A stretch of 64,000 nt of DNA from Rickettsia rickettsii. Lineage in GTDB: Bacteria; Pseudomonadota; Alphaproteobacteria; Rickettsiales; Rickettsiaceae. The stretch is from the NCBI RefSeq assembly GCF_001951015.1, contig NZ_CP018914.1:682001-746000 (forward strand), given 5' to 3'. How positions within the stretch are numbered: position 1 is the first letter of the stretch; each line of letters begins with the position of its first letter. A program made the position numbers and the translations under genes. Positions 36,098 through 45,977 of this stretch are shown in pieces. The notes beneath the pieces are model-generated. The model saw nothing but the letters and a program-made list of their open reading frames with translations. It did no database searches and had not been told where the DNA came from.

Positions 36098-36640
36098 AGA
36101 ATGAATCTGTAAAGAATATACGTTTAACCACTGCAACCGTTGCTGATTATCCTCTAATCCAAAATATGGTACGGTTTTATATATATGATATATCGCGTTA
36201 TTGTGGGTTTGAATCAGATGAATATTATTGGACATTGTCACGAGATGGTTTATATGACGCTGATAATTACAAAAAATATTTTATAGAAACGGATAGGAAA
36301 GCCTATTGAATTAAATTAAATGACGAAATAGCAGGTTTTATATTGCTTAATAAGGTTGGAACGCATTATAAAATCGATTGGAATATGGGGGAATTTTTTA
36401 TTATAGCAAGATTTCAAAATAAAGGAGTTGGTAGGCAAGTAGCTAAGCAAATTTGGCAAATGTATAAAAGATTATGGGAAGTTGTGGTTATTTCTGAAAA
36501 TAAGCTGGCATTAATATTTTGGCGGAAAGTCATTAACGAATTTACCAAAGGTAATTTATCTTGAGGAAATTAAACTTGTTCAAATGAGTGATTATAAGGC
36601 CGAAAGAGTTATTTTTGAATTTGGTGCCAATATATTATGA
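36094..36640 (+). pseudogene. Second GNAT acetyltransferase, broken
   Basis: The start at 36094 overlaps the stop of the previous GNAT. The frame reads MKNESVKNIRLTTATVADYP then YYWTLSRDGLYDADNYKKYF and TDRKAY, a TGA where AYWIKLND is expected, then IKLNDEIAGFILLNKVGTHY, FFIIARFQNKGVGRQVAKQI (motif A), FWRKVINEFTKGN, a shift, and VIYLEEIKLVQMSDY. One TGA at a Trp position and one frameshift leave it non-functional. Confidence 0.75.
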
Positions 36641-36652
36641 ATATAAATTTTA

Positions 36653-37681
36653 CTACAACCTAATCTCTGCTTTTGCTAAATCTTTTAAAGTGCGTGATCC
36701 GGTGCATAGCATGGTAATTTTAAGTTGCTCGATTATCAATTGTATCTCTTCGAAAAGCAAGCTTTCAGAAGTATCTGCCGCTTTTAAAAATTGACCGGCA
36801 AGTCCAAAAATATTAGCTCCTATACGAATTGCTTTTGCACCGTCAATGCCGGATTTTAACCCACCACTGGTAATAATCGGAATATCTTTTGAAACTTCCC
36901 GCACCATTTTTAGAGAATCTAAAGTCGGGATTCCCCAGTTAATAAAGCTACTAGCTATACGGTTTTGTAACGAATTTGTAGCACGATAAGCCTCTACTTG
37001 ACTCCAAGATGTCCCACCGCTCCCTGCAATATCAAGAACCTTAACCCCTGCGTCAATAAGACTCTCAGCAACTTTTTTAGATAAACCGTATCCTACTTCC
37101 TTAACAATTACCGGAATAGAGAGGTAATGAACCACTTCTCTTATCTTAGGTAACAGCTTTTCCCAGTTTCTATTACCTTCCGGCTGAGTCAGTTCCTGTA
37201 ACACGTTTAAGTGTAAAATTAAGGCATCGGCTTTAATAGCATCCACTAAATACTGACATTCTTTAGGTGTCACTCCGTAATTAAGCTGTACTGCACCGAT
37301 ATTGGCTAGTAAAGGGATATCGGGAGCTATATGCCTTACTGCAAATGTCTTGATTGTATCCGGTTCCGTTAACAAAACCCGCATAGAGCCAAGCCCCATA
37401 GCAATACCGGCTTTTTGAGCGACCTGTGCAAGTCTATAGTTAATATCTCTAGCTCTAGTCGTGCCTCCGGTCATACTAGAAATTAGGATAGGTGCTTGTA
37501 AAGATTTTCCGAGGAAAGTAGTAGTTGTATTGATGCTATCGTAGTTAAGTTCCGGTAATGCATTGTGAATAAAGTGAATAGATTCAAAACCGCTTTTAAG
37601 TGTAGATTCAACGTTTTGCGTAAGATTAATTTCAATATGGTCTTGCTTTCTTTCTATATCTAAATTCTGATCTTTTAGCAT
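36653..37681 (-). CDS. fni: Type 2 isopentenyl-diphosphate delta-isomerase
   Basis: This FMN-dependent isomerase interconverts IPP and DMAPP for isoprenoids. The start [10 protein letters not shown] gives the RK.DH motif, then [18 protein letters not shown] (about 53-70), [31 protein letters not shown] (about 194-203) and [17 protein letters not shown]. The 342-residue length is normal. It supplies DMAPP from host-derived or made IPP, feeding ispB. The start ATG is at 37681. The region between its stop and the GNAT remnant has no other gene. Confidence 0.95.
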   Translation of the reverse strand: MLKDQNLDIERKQDHIEINLTQNVESTLKSGFESIHFIHNALPELNYDSINTTTTFLGKSLQAPILISSMTGGTTRARDINYRLAQVAQKAGIAMGLGSMRVLLTEPDTIKTFAVRHIAPDIPLLANIGAVQLNYGVTPKECQYLVDAIKADALILHLNVLQELTQPEGNRNWEKLLPKIREVVHYLSIPVIVKEVGYGLSKKVAESLIDAGVKVLDIAGSGGTSWSQVEAYRATNSLQNRIASSFINWGIPTLDSLKMVREVSKDIPIITSGGLKSGIDGAKAIRIGANIFGLAGQFLKAADTSESLLFEEIQLIIEQLKITMLCTGSRTLKDLAKAEIRL

Positions 37682-37767
37682 TTTCTCACTAATTCTTTTT
37701 ACACTTAATCTATATTAATATATCTAGGTTCTGTGAAGATTTCTAATTGATTTTTTATTTTGAAGTA

Positions 37768-37851
37768 TTTTTTAGCGAAAATTAATAAGATTTTTGAAGG
37801 AATAGTTATTCATATTTCAAAAAAAACTTATAATTTGCAGCAAAAAAGAGT
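37768..37851 (+). repeat. 84-bp dispersed repeat, copy 1
   Basis: The tract TTTAGCGAAAATTAATAAGA, TTTTTGAAGGAATAGTTATT, CATATTTCAAAAAAAACTTA and TAATTTGCAGCAAAAAAGAG is nearly repeated at 46968-47050 in the same orientation. The ends TTTTTTAGC and GCAGCAAAAAAGA are the best conserved. No coding potential. See copy 2. Confidence 0.6.
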
Positions 37852-37887
37852 CATAATTATGATTATTCTATTAAATGTCCACAGCAC

Positions 37888-38158
37888 CTAAGCATTAAAG
37901 AAATAATCAAGTGCTGCAAGTTTTGAAGGTAAGTTTATTAATGGGTCTGAACGCGCAAAATCATAAGCATTGTAAAGGAGTACAGTCTGCTTCTATAATG
38001 TAAGCGTGTATATTTTTAGGCTCATTATTTTCTAGCTTATATCCTATAACATAGCTTGAGTATTTTTGTTCGATCAATTCTAAGCTCCATTCTATATCCT
38101 TATCTCACCATAGTTTTATATGTGGCATTTCTAGCCATTTTTTTAAAAAAAAGCAAAA
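37888..38158 (-). pseudogene. AAC(6')-like GNAT acetyltransferase remnant
   Basis: The minus strand reads FLKKWLEMPHIKLW then TGA then DKDIEWSLELIEQKYSSYV, IGYKLENNEPKNIHAYIIE, and in another frame VLLYNAYDFARSDPLINLPS followed by KLAALDYFFNA and a stop at 37888. This matches the aminoglycoside 6'-N-acetyltransferase-like GNAT group (WLE.PH.K.WWDKDI.W, HAYII). The TGA sits in a Trp pair. The gene is frameshifted and only the central portion plus C-terminal end remains. Between here and 37682, I see nothing except the dispersed repeat. Confidence 0.6.
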
Positions 38159-38257
38159 AATGAGAAGTAGAAAGTGGGGTAAAGCTTATGTTAATATATT
38201 GTTTATCATTAAATAACTTGTATTACCTTTAAAATGCCCCGCTTTGAGCTTTATATT

Positions 38258-38319
38258 CTCCGGCCTGTTGTAATACCAATTAATTTAATTTCTGATAATT
38301 GTGTAATTACTTTATGCAT
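38258..38319 (-). pseudogene. GyrI-like/effector-binding protein N-terminal scrap
   Basis: The minus strand from ATG at 38319 reads MHKVITQLSEIKLIGITT, which resembles the start of bacterial GyrI-like (AraC effector-binding) small proteins, and then frame breaks. It is too short for a firm call. The remainder of 38160-38450 is AT-rich and non-coding. Confidence 0.3.
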
Positions 38320-38481
38320 TTTATAGCCTCTTATTAATTCACTAAGTAAGTTAAAACTAATCTAAAAAGGAATTATGATAAGATTTGAATATTATCTAAC
38401 TTTTTTTGGAAAGCAAAAAGTCCTTAGTTTATGATATGTTTACTGTGTGAAGTATTTATAAATTGAAACAGCAATAAGACA

Positions 38482-38557
<76 letters not shown>

Positions 38558-38560
38558 AAT

Positions 38561-38663
38561 ATAGTCAATTGATTTGGACTCGCCTGCATCGTCATTCGTT
38601 GTTCTCCTATTAGTTAGGTTTAACTCCTCGCTTCTGGTGTGCAAATCCCACTGACTTGACTAT
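38561..38663. repeat. RPE1 next to tRNA-Ala
   Basis: It starts ATAGTCAATTGATTTGGACTC, has GTCGTCATTCGTTGTTCTCC and TAGTTAGGTTTAACTCCTCG, and ends CACTGACTTGACTATAAC. It is a diverged intergenic copy of the element found in frame at 13498 and 54019. Confidence 0.75.
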
Positions 38664-38719
38664 AACAAATTAATTCTCTTATACTATAATAATAAAACTA
38701 AATCTATAGAATTTAATCT

Positions 38720-39325
38720 TTATTTTGCTAACAATGCCATAACATCTCTGGACGATATTATATTATCTACTAATCCAAATTTTTTTGCTTCTTCCGGTGA
38801 CATGAAATTATCACGTTCCATACTTTTTTCGATATGTTGTAACTCTTGTTCAGTATGTTTACTATACAATTCGTTAAGTAACCTTTTGATTTTTAGGGTT
38901 TCTTGAGCATGGATTTCTATATCGGTAGCTTGCCCTTTATAACCTCCTGATGGTTGATGGATCATAATACGACTGTGAGGTAAACTATAACGCATCCCCT
39001 TCTCGCCCCCGCACAGTAAAAGTGAACCCATAGAACAAGCTTGACCTATGCATAATGTAGCCACTTTAGGTTTTATATATTGCATTGTGTCATAAATTGC
39101 AAGACCTGCGGTTACAACTCCTCCGGGGGAATTGATATACATATATATATCTTTTTTAGGATTTTCTGCTTCAAGAAACAATAATTGTGCAACAATTAAG
39201 TTTGCCATATGATCTTCAACAGTACTACATACAAAGATTATACGTTCTTTTAGCAATCTTGAATATATATCATAAGCACGTTCACCGCGTGATGTTGGTT
39301 CAATTACTATCGGTACATACGACAT
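38720..39325 (-). CDS. clpP: ATP-dependent Clp protease proteolytic subunit
   Basis: ClpP forms the tetradecameric protease chamber used with ClpX/ClpA. The catalytic residues are S98 (QACSMGS) and H123 ([15 protein letters not shown]), with Asp near 172. Length is 201 residues from the ATG at 39325 ([19 protein letters not shown]), preceded by AGGAG seven to eight bases upstream. A longer open frame adds 15 residues and is rejected because of that ribosome site and the conserved [10 protein letters not shown] start. rpsA is upstream in the same direction, with an RPE between. Confidence 0.95.
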
Positions 39326-39364
39326 TAATATTTTCTCCTGAAATTGATTAATTAAATAGTTTTT

Positions 39365-39471
39365 CGTCATTACGAGGAGGTTATTTTAATAACCGACGTG
39401 GCAATCTCATGAAGTAGCATAGAACTCCTGAGATTGCTTCGTTGAAACTTACAGTTTCTCCTCGCAATGAC
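39365..39471. repeat. RPE between rpsA and clpP
   Basis: It runs from CGTCATTACGAGGAGG to CTCCTCGCAATGAC, containing CGACGTGGCAATCTCATGAA and GAGATTGCTTCGTTGAAACT. Its left end has a changed base (CATTACG). Confidence 0.75.
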
Positions 39472-39484
39472 TTATACTAGATTA

Positions 39485-41191
39485 TTACTTCTTATCTTCT
39501 AAAGCATTAGCAAGTATATCTCCCATATTGGTAGTATTATCACTAGAACCATATGCTTTGAGAGCTTTTTGACGTTCTGCTATTTTATGAGCTTTTACCG
39601 ATAATAAAATTCTACCGGTTGATTTCTCGATAGAAACCACTTTTGCTTCTATTTCTTTGTCTATTTGAAACATTTCAGGCTTCTGTTCGTCTTTTTCATC
39701 CGATAGTTCAGTGCTTTTAATAAAACCTGCTACTTTATCGTTTAATAATACTTCGAGTCCCTCATCTTTAACTTCTGTTATAAGGGCTTTAACTATGGTG
39801 CCTTTTTTATATTCATCACTGATTTCTTGATATGGATTCGGCGACAATTGTTTTATACCTAAACTAACTTGTTCTTTTTCAATATTAATGGCTAGAACTT
39901 TGCATTCTACTTCGTCACCTTTTTTGTATGATTTTAATAGAGCCGTTCCTTTATCTTCCCAGCTAATATCACCTTCATGAATCATGCCGTCCATATTATT
40001 ACCGAGTGCAACAAAAATACCGAAATCCGTAATATTTCTAATCGGTGCTTTAATTATAGTACCGACAGGATTATTTTCAGCGAACTTTGTTAAAGGATTT
40101 TCTTGGCATTGTTTAATACTTAAAGAAACACGATGCTTTTCAGTATCGACCTCTAAAACTACGAATTCTACTTCTTGCCCTATAGTTAGCGTTTTTCTAG
40201 GATTTTGATTAGATTTTAACCAACTAATTTCGCTTGAATGAACAAGTCCCTCAAGCCCGTCTTTTAATTCTATAAATACGCCGTAATCAGCAAAATTTGT
40301 AACTTTACCGGTCATTTGTTTACCGACGGGGAATTCTTCTTTAATTGCTTCCCATGGGTTAGAATCAAGTTGTTTTATACCGAGTGATATTCTTTTGGTT
40401 TTTTCATCAAACTTAATAACCATTACTTTAACCTTTTGGTTAAAGTCTAACACTTCTGAAGGATGGTTAACTCTTCCCCAAGAAATATCGGTTAAATGTA
40501 ATAAACCATCAACACTTCCAAGATCGATAAACGCACCGTAATCAGTAATATTTTTTACGGTTCCTTCTAATACCATGCCTTCTTTAATTTTAGATAGCAT
40601 CTCATCTCTAGCTTCGGAACGTGATTCTTCTAAAATGGCTCTTCTTGAAACTACTATATTACCAAGCTTTTTATCCATACTTAAAATTTTAAACGGTTGC
40701 TTGATATTCATTATAGAAGTAGGATCTTTAATAGGTCTAACGTCAACTTGGCTTCCCGGTAAGAATGCTACTACACCAGATAAATCCACGGTAAAGCCTC
40801 CTTTTACACGACCGAAAATCGTACCGTCGACAAATTCGCCCTTGGAACACATGATTTCTAGTTGTCCCCATAATTCCTCTTTAACTGCTTTTTCACGGCT
40901 CAATATTGTTCTGCCGTTACGTCCTTCAATTGTCTCGATGAAAACTTCAACTACGTCCCCAACTTCAGGTAAAGCTAAAAATTCAGACTTAGGTATTCTA
41001 CCTTCATTTTTTAATCCAACGTCCACAATAATTATATCGTTTTTTATTTCGATTACTTGACCTTTAACTACCGTTTTTTCTTTTATATGACTTGTATCAA
41101 CGGTTTCAAGCATTTTAGAGAAATCTTCTGCAAATTTGTGATTCATTGCTGCAAGTTGTGGAACAAATCGTTGTTTTAGTTTTATTGACAT
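39485..41191 (-). CDS. rpsA: 30S ribosomal protein S1
   Basis: S1 brings mRNA to the 30S subunit. The 568-residue protein has six S1 (OB-fold) repeats visible by their recurrences: [95 protein letters not shown], and [19 protein letters not shown]. That is the full-length bacterial architecture. A RPE and cmk lie upstream; cmk-rpsA order is conserved in many Proteobacteria. Confidence 0.96.
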   Translation of the reverse strand: MSIKLKQRFVPQLAAMNHKFAEDFSKMLETVDTSHIKEKTVVKGQVIEIKNDIIIVDVGLKNEGRIPKSEFLALPEVGDVVEVFIETIEGRNGRTILSREKAVKEELWGQLEIMCSKGEFVDGTIFGRVKGGFTVDLSGVVAFLPGSQVDVRPIKDPTSIMNIKQPFKILSMDKKLGNIVVSRRAILEESRSEARDEMLSKIKEGMVLEGTVKNITDYGAFIDLGSVDGLLHLTDISWGRVNHPSEVLDFNQKVKVMVIKFDEKTKRISLGIKQLDSNPWEAIKEEFPVGKQMTGKVTNFADYGVFIELKDGLEGLVHSSEISWLKSNQNPRKTLTIGQEVEFVVLEVDTEKHRVSLSIKQCQENPLTKFAENNPVGTIIKAPIRNITDFGIFVALGNNMDGMIHEGDISWEDKGTALLKSYKKGDEVECKVLAINIEKEQVSLGIKQLSPNPYQEISDEYKKGTIVKALITEVKDEGLEVLLNDKVAGFIKSTELSDEKDEQKPEMFQIDKEIEAKVVSIEKSTGRILLSVKAHKIAERQKALKAYGSSDNTTNMGDILANALEDKK

Positions 41192-41289
41192 ATTCTTCTC
41201 GTAATATTAGCTCAAGTGCCTAGGCTAATAAAATTTTTTTGAAAGGTTAATAAAATTGGATGCTCTTGCATGGCTAAAAAAAGCGTTCT

Positions 41290-41406
41290 ATGTCATTCCC
41301 GCGTAGGCGGGGAATCCAGAAAAAGCGAAATTGAGCTTTTAATATTAAAAATTCAGTGTGTTTTTACCTTTTAGTTGCTGAATTCCCGCCTACGCGGGAA
41401 TGACAT
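41290..41406. repeat. RPE between cmk and rpsA
   Basis: The ends ATGTCATTCCCGCGTAGGCG and CGCCTACGCGGGAATGACAT are inverted repeats of 20 bases, the best-conserved copy of this class in the window. The interior (AAAGCGAAATTGAGCTTTTA) has a secondary small hairpin. Confidence 0.8.
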
Positions 41407-41457
41407 ACTAGCCATGCAATAACGCCATAAAATCGAATAAAATAACCTAGCACTTTT

Positions 41458-42117
41458 TCAAGTTATTTTATTCTTTATATAATTTGTTACTTCTTCTACG
41501 ACTTCCATAGCCGAAAGCTTTGAAGTATCGATAATTAAAGCATCTGAAGCCGGTAATAACGGTGCAGCTTTTCGCTCTTTATCTCTTTTATCTCGCAAAA
41601 TTATTTGCTGTAAAATCTCAGCGAGTATACATGTTTTTCCTTTTGCTTGCAACTGCTTATATCGTCTTTCAGCCCTAATTTGAGGATTTGCGGTTATAAA
41701 AATCTTTAAATCGGCGTCCGGTGCAACAACGGTGCCTATATCCCTACCCTCCATAATCATTCTAGGTGTTGTTTTGACTAGATTAATCAGGTATTTGTTT
41801 AGATTATTTCTAATTTCACTTATTACGGCAATTTGCGATGCTATATTTCCTATATTCTCATTCTCTAAGTCAAAATTATTGTCGAGTTTTAATTCTTTAG
41901 ATAAAGCAATTACCGCATCTATATCAGTGACATCTATTTTTTGACTAATACAGTCAAACGCAAGCTGCCTATAAACAATACTTGACTGAAAATATTTAAG
42001 AGAAAATTTCTTGGCCAGTATTAAACCGATAGTCCCTTTACCTGAAGCCGCAGGACCGTCAAGAGCAATAGTGAAATTTTGAGAAATATCAAAGGCTTTA
42101 GTTTTTAAATCCACCAT
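41458..42117 (-). CDS. cmk: Cytidylate kinase
   Basis: It phosphorylates CMP/dCMP to the diphosphate. The P-loop is [12 protein letters not shown] (about residues 18-29), then [31 protein letters not shown] (about 118-137) and [20 protein letters not shown]-type lid residues ([13 protein letters not shown]). Length 219, normal. The gene sits upstream of rpsA, with an RPE between. Start is the ATG at 42117 ([17 protein letters not shown]). Confidence 0.94.
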   Translation of the reverse strand: MVDLKTKAFDISQNFTIALDGPAASGKGTIGLILAKKFSLKYFQSSIVYRQLAFDCISQKIDVTDIDAVIALSKELKLDNNFDLENENIGNIASQIAVISEIRNNLNKYLINLVKTTPRMIMEGRDIGTVVAPDADLKIFITANPQIRAERRYKQLQAKGKTCILAEILQQIILRDKRDKERKAAPLLPASDALIIDTSKLSAMEVVEEVTNYIKNKIT

Positions 42118-42238
42118 AAAATTATAGACTAAATAATAAAATATTATAAATAATGGAAATAAAGCTTGAAATCTAGTACATTAATGAATTTTTTAAAAAA
42201 CAAGGGTTAAAAACTACATATAGATTTAGTAGTACACC

Positions 42239-42517
42239 CTATGATGGGGTAATCAACAAATTAATTTTTTGATTTACAGCTTTAGTGTATTTTTGAAGGC
42301 TTAAGAAATTAGGAATATGATGTCCGCTTTCCATTCTTGCTATTTGCGCTTGAGAATTAGACATTTTTTTAGCAACATCCGCCTGAGTCATATTAGATGC
42401 AAGACGAACCTTTATTAAAGTGCTTGCTATCTCAAATTCCATTTTTCGTTCTTCATAAGCTTTTTTTACTTCGGGGTTTGATAATAACTCTTTTTTAAAT
42501 TTATCAAAGTTTTTCAT
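42239..42517 (-). CDS. XRE-type HTH regulator (HigA-like antitoxin)
   Basis: This is a 92-residue protein with a Cro/CI-type helix-turn-helix at about residues 38-58 (ASNMTQADVAKKMSNSQAQI) followed by ARMESGHHIPNFLSLQKYTK. The N-terminal FDKFKKELLSNPEVKKAYEE and total length are those of HigA-type antitoxins or phage-related regulators. No toxin gene is beside it; the downstream 100 bases hold only a possible scrap. It is intact, so it may act alone as a regulator. Confidence 0.75.
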   Translation of the reverse strand: MKNFDKFKKELLSNPEVKKAYEERKMEFEIASTLIKVRLASNMTQADVAKKMSNSQAQIARMESGHHIPNFLSLQKYTKAVNQKINLLITPS

Positions 42518-42656
42518 TAAAACCTTCCTGTAATCTTAAGTTTTAGTTATTGAAATAGCTGTTTTAGGAGTTTTTTTCTGTTTTTTTAATAAATGTATGC
42601 AATATAACTATTTTTTATCAATATAATCTTTTTAACATATAACTTGAACTAATCAA

Positions 42657-42685
42657 TTGACACTTATCTTAATTGTAAATATTAT
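42657..42685 (+). promoter_or_regulatory. Promoter of tRNA-Val
   Basis: TTGACA (42657-42662), a 17-base spacer and TATTAT (42680-42685) lie 53 bases before tRNA-Val. This is a near-perfect sigma-70 layout. Confidence 0.65.
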
Positions 42686-42738
42686 AAGGTCCATAATTCA
42701 ATAAACCCAAAACTATATAAAGATTAAAAAAATTATAA

Positions 42739-42815
42739 GGGTGATTAGCTCAGTTGGTTAGAGCATTACGTTGACATCGTAAAGGTTGAGGGTTCGAATC
42801 CCCCATCGCCCACCA
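42739..42815 (+). tRNA. tRNA-Val (GAC)
   Basis: GGGTGATTAGCTCAGTTGG... with anticodon stem-loop TTACG-TTGACAT-CGTAA gives anticodon GAC; T-arm GAGGGTTCGAATCCCCC; 3' ATCGCCCA plus encoded CCA. Plasmid-type and phage remnants begin 130 bases downstream, consistent with tRNA genes as integration sites. Confidence 0.95.
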
Positions 42816-42943
42816 TATTACCTCTAGGCTTTTAAGACTTTTATGATTTTAATAAAAAACCCGTATGATGGTTTTTTACTAAAGTTACCCCCATATATTT
42901 CTCTATAAAGTTTTCCTCTAACTGGTCTACAGAAGGAGGGAGT

Positions 42944-44139
42944 ATGACAGAAATGTTAACTTTTCCCGGTCATTTTGCTGGTAATCATGATACCATATTT
43001 TATAATTTTGTGGGTAATTTTATTCCACCTGAGTGGCGAAATCTTAACAATAACCATGGTAAAAGATTAAGTACAACTTCTCGTCAACTTTTATCGTTAA
43101 TAGTTTCTCATATAAATTTTTATAATAAGCTTGGTAAGCAAGCAGAAGAACTACAGGAAAGTTTTCTTTTCTTCGAGCAAAAGCTAGGAGTTTGTCAAAA
43201 ACGGGTAAAGCAATGTCTAGAAGAACTGAAAGGCAGTGGTTTCATTGATTTTTATTCAACTACCTTGATTATACTAATATGAGATGTCCTAATATTCAAT
43301 GTATCAAACTCCTTAAAAATTTTGTCAGTTTTCGTAGTAAAACTAATTGCGACTCTAACCAACAAGAATTTTCAAAGCAATCTGAAACAACACATAACTC
43401 AATAGATCAAAATATTCAACCTAACCCAAAAAAATTTCCACTCAACCGGAAAAAATTTTCCATCACACAATATAATAGGTATATATAATAATATATCTAT
43501 TATCTATATCTAGATATGGCAAAAAAAAAATTTTGAGGAAAATTGTGGACAAAGTTTGGAAGAGAGTAAATCAACGGAAGAGCAAAACTTTCAATCAGAA
43601 GGAGTGGTAAGTTCAGTAAGTAAGATGCCAACCATAAATTCTAGTGAGTCCTCTCCAATCAGCGATTCAGGCAGTAAGTCAGACTCTGACTCAAAAGATG
43701 ATGATGCAGGTAGTGGAGGGGTTAATCAATCTTGACAAAAATTGGCTGGTGTGATTAGCAAAATTGCCAGCAAGGTTAAAGGTTGGGGTTTGCCTCAGAA
43801 GTTAGAGGAGTTTCACCCATTGACTGAAGACGATGGCGATGTGCTAAGAATGAGATCAGGCCGTGACTTCAACTTGAGTTTTATCAACAAGTTGTTGATT
43901 AGACTAAGCAAGCAACGTTCCAATAATTACTTTCGCAATAAGCAAGCCGTGCTAAGTTACATGACTTTGGCTTTGATGCATGAAATGCGTCAACCGGCTT
44001 TGGCAAATAACGAGAGCTTTAACTTCTCGTTGCTACGCAACTTCATTATATCTTCCCTTCGCCTAAAGGCGAGGGATTTTATATCCCCGAAGGGGACATT
44101 AAAGAAATAGCACTTAAAGCTATTTTCAACATATTATAA
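42944..44139 (+). pseudogene. Plasmid/replicon-type replication protein (DnaA N-domain-like) remnant
   Basis: The start at 42944 (after a GGAGGGAG) gives LTFPGHFAGNHDTIFYNFVG, NFIPPEWRNLNNNHGKRLST, SRQLLSLIVSHINFYNKLGK, LGVCQKRVKQCLEELKGSGF, a shift near 43265, then RCPNIQCIKLLKNF, and later VNQS with a TGA in place of W before QKLAGVISKIASKVKGWGLP and EEFHPLTEDDGDVLRMRSGR. It recalls the DnaA-N-like replication proteins of Rickettsia plasmids and integrative elements; that is from memory, not proven. Frameshifts and stops show decay. It lies 130 bases after tRNA-Val. Confidence 0.5.
44055..44095. repeat. Two adjacent GC-rich hairpins in the remnant's 3' end
   Basis: CCCTTCGCC-TAA-AGGCGAGGG (44055-44075) and CCCC-GAA-GGGG (44085-44095) are two consecutive compact hairpins of unusually high GC in a 32% GC-type context. 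They lie within codons PSPKGEG and PEGD of one frame. They could be a small inserted element or secondary structure of decay-resistant DNA. Confidence 0.45.
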
Positions 44140-44510
44140 GAGGATTATAATTTTAGCTAGGGGGGGTTAAAAACAAATAACACTATTGTACAAGTCTGTA
44201 TTTATGAAATTTTAAGATGTTATTTCAATAATTGGTAGTTTGTTTTAAAGAAATATAGTCTAGAGTGACGAAACGTGAGCAAAACAAAAATTTAAATTGG
44301 TAGTGATAGTTTGATAAAACTAATTGTATTAGTTGAGAAGAAAATAATTACGATAGGGTAATAATGATAAATAATTGTTCATTTAAGGAAAAACCAGCAT
44401 GTAACCAGCATATAGCACTAAGAGAACTTAGAAATCTTGAGAGTAATGGGGGTTTGTAAAGGATTAACTTTTTCGTGGGTAACGAGAAAGCCTAGCCCTA
44501 AATTCACTCA
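44140..44510 (+). other. Non-coding tract between the replication remnant and the VUT region
   Basis: About 370 bases hold no recognisable gene. One short open piece (44364-44459, MINNCSFKEKPACNQHIALR...NGGL) is too short to support. A small hairpin, CTTTTTCG-TGGGTAA-CGAGAAAG at about 44468-44490, precedes the duplicated block. A GGGGGGG run at 44161 is noted. Confidence 0.4.
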
Positions 44511-44663
44511 AGATAATTAATCGCTTATTATTAAAAATTTTCATTTTTTTATTATTTATTACTAGCAATAATCTGTGTTATTTGATAAAATTAAATCTAA
44601 AAGAAAGGGAAAGTTATGAGTAATATTAACGCTAAGTTTTTACATACCATTGGTGTCACTACT
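44511..44663 (+). repeat. Tandem duplication copy 1 of the VUT 5' region (frame-broken)
   Basis: Bases from AGATAATTAATCGCTTATTA through GGGAAAGTTATGAGTAATAT to CATTGGTGTCACTACT are nearly repeated at 44783-44935. This copy's start (ATG at 44616) has an extra T after GCTAAGTTTT, which shifts the frame and gives a 51-codon abortive peptide. It is thus a dead promoter-plus-start copy. Confidence 0.75.
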
Positions 44664-44782
44664 TTTTTACAAGATTTTTATCAGTTTTTTTCATTTTTTG
44701 GCAAAAATAACCTCACAGAATCAATAGGGGGGCTATGCGGTATAAAATCAAGTATAGGGGGCTTTTTGTAAACTTTTTTTAA

Positions 44783-44935
44783 AGATAATTAATCGCTTAT
44801 TATTAAAAATTTTCATTTTTTTATTATTTATTACTAGCAATAATCTGTGTTATTTGATAAAATTAAATCTAAAAGAAAGGGAAAGTGTATGAGTAATATT
44901 AACGCTAAGTTTTACATACCATTGGTGTCACTACT
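44783..44935 (+). repeat. Tandem duplication copy 2 of the VUT 5' region (in use)
   Basis: This copy leads into the intact gene. Relative to copy 1 it has GGGAAAGTGTATGAGT (two bases more before the ATG) and lacks the extra T. Copies are separated by 119 bases (44664-44782). Confidence 0.75.
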
Positions 44936-45449
44936 TGGTGTATTCATTTATTTACTAAATTGTTTTAATAAAATATCTCAGTGTTCTTTAGTATTTGTGT
45001 TTTTAGCTATAACTACCAATATTATATCTGAGCTATATGGTAGAAAGAGAGCTTTGATTGCTGTGGCGTTATGTATAATAGTAAGTTTTGGTTTGTTATG
45101 GAACTTCAATTATTATATTCATGGTCGTGTTATTAAAGGAGTTGTTTTTGCATCTTTTGTATCTGTATTATTATCAACATATTGTAGTACAAGTATATTT
45201 TCACAACTTAAGCCAAGATGTTCTTTGAATACAAGAAATTTTGCTAGTTTAATAATGTGTGCGGTCGTAGATGGTATTGTGATGTCAGGATTTTTTGTAA
45301 ATGTATTCTCTACAAGTAAAGTTTTGTCGATATTTTATAAAGAAGTATTATATAAATGTGCATATTCATTAACAGTTTATATCTGTATATTTTTAGTTCA
45401 AAAAGTATATGGCAATAATGGGAGTGTCCGCGCACTGAAAAATTTTTGA
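44889..45449 (+). CDS. VUT family (YhhQ-like) membrane transporter
   Basis: The 186-residue protein from ATG at 44889 has about six transmembrane helices and the VUT family mark FVFLAITTNIISELYGRKRALIA near residues 34-56 (T-N-I-I-S-E-L-Y-G-R-K-R). The family includes queuosine-precursor transporters. A longer frame from 44847 adds 14 residues in the duplicated leader and is rejected. The last residues (VYGNNGSVRALKNF) are as expected for a full-length protein. Its surroundings are accessory DNA. Confidence 0.65.
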   Translation: MSNINAKFYIPLVSLLGVFIYLLNCFNKISQCSLVFVFLAITTNIISELYGRKRALIAVALCIIVSFGLLWNFNYYIHGRVIKGVVFASFVSVLLSTYCSTSIFSQLKPRCSLNTRNFASLIMCAVVDGIVMSGFFVNVFSTSKVLSIFYKEVLYKCAYSLTVYICIFLVQKVYGNNGSVRALKNF

Positions 45450-45578
45450 ATAAAAAATATAGCTAACCTGTTTTATAAAAGTATAAAAATCCTGTCTACA
45501 TTATATTTTGTCTCTTATCTTTGTTAAAACTTCAGTATATCACTTGCAGATTGCTGAATATCGCGGGAACATTTTAAT

Positions 45579-45833
45579 ATGCGATCAGTACCACGATTAA
45601 AAGATTTACCGCCGTTACGTGCATCTCTTGGCAAGATCACATCCCTTAAGGATATTGAAGGATTAACCCTAGGCTTGCCTAGTATGACTGTAGCTATTGG
45701 CAAAAAATATAACCATGAAGTGCTTTATAATAGTGATTTCCTCAAGAAACTTAAGAAAGTATCAAGAAAATTGGCAACACCATATTTAACAGCTAATACA
45801 AGTTTAAACTCAAGAGTTATGAACTATGCATGA
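45579..45833 (+). CDS. Hypothetical protein beside the phage portal start, 84 aa
   Basis: This 84-residue protein (MRSVPRLKDLPPLRASLGKI...) is basic and rich in Leu/Lys, with SLKDIEGLTLGLPSMTVAIG. It ends NSRVMNYA, and its last codons overlap the portal start codon (ATGCATGA). That translational coupling suggests a phage operon with the portal gene. I do not recognise the domain. Upstream 45450-45578 has no gene. Confidence 0.5.
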   Translation: MRSVPRLKDLPPLRASLGKITSLKDIEGLTLGLPSMTVAIGKKYNHEVLYNSDFLKKLKKVSRKLATPYLTANTSLNSRVMNYA

Positions 45834-45977
45834 TAATGAATTAAACAAAAAGATTGAATATTTTGATAATCTGAAAAGCAAGCGGGAAAAATGGAATCAG
45901 AGATGGGATGAGCTAAAGAGATATGTCTGTCCACAAACTGAGCGTAATAAGGTAATATTTGATTCTACTTCCATTGG
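45826..45977 (+). pseudogene. Phage portal protein, N-terminal part
   Basis: The frame MHDNELNKKIEYFDNLKSKR, EKWNQRWDELKRYVCPQTER and NKVIFDSTSIG is the opening of the T7-type head-tail connector (coiled start followed by the …Y..P.T… block). At 45978 it turns into antisense ATPase sequence, so the gene is cut there. The C-terminal part lies on the minus strand at 6464-7255. Confidence 0.7.

Noticed and set aside
36588-36794. Plus-strand 68-codon frame at the fni 3' end
   Set aside because: It lies antisense to the conserved C-terminus of fni and overlaps the end of the broken GNAT; a shadow frame.
42140-42238. Toxin gene next to the HTH regulator
   Set aside because: Only a few toxin-like codons (MEIKLE) with immediate stops; nothing I can support.
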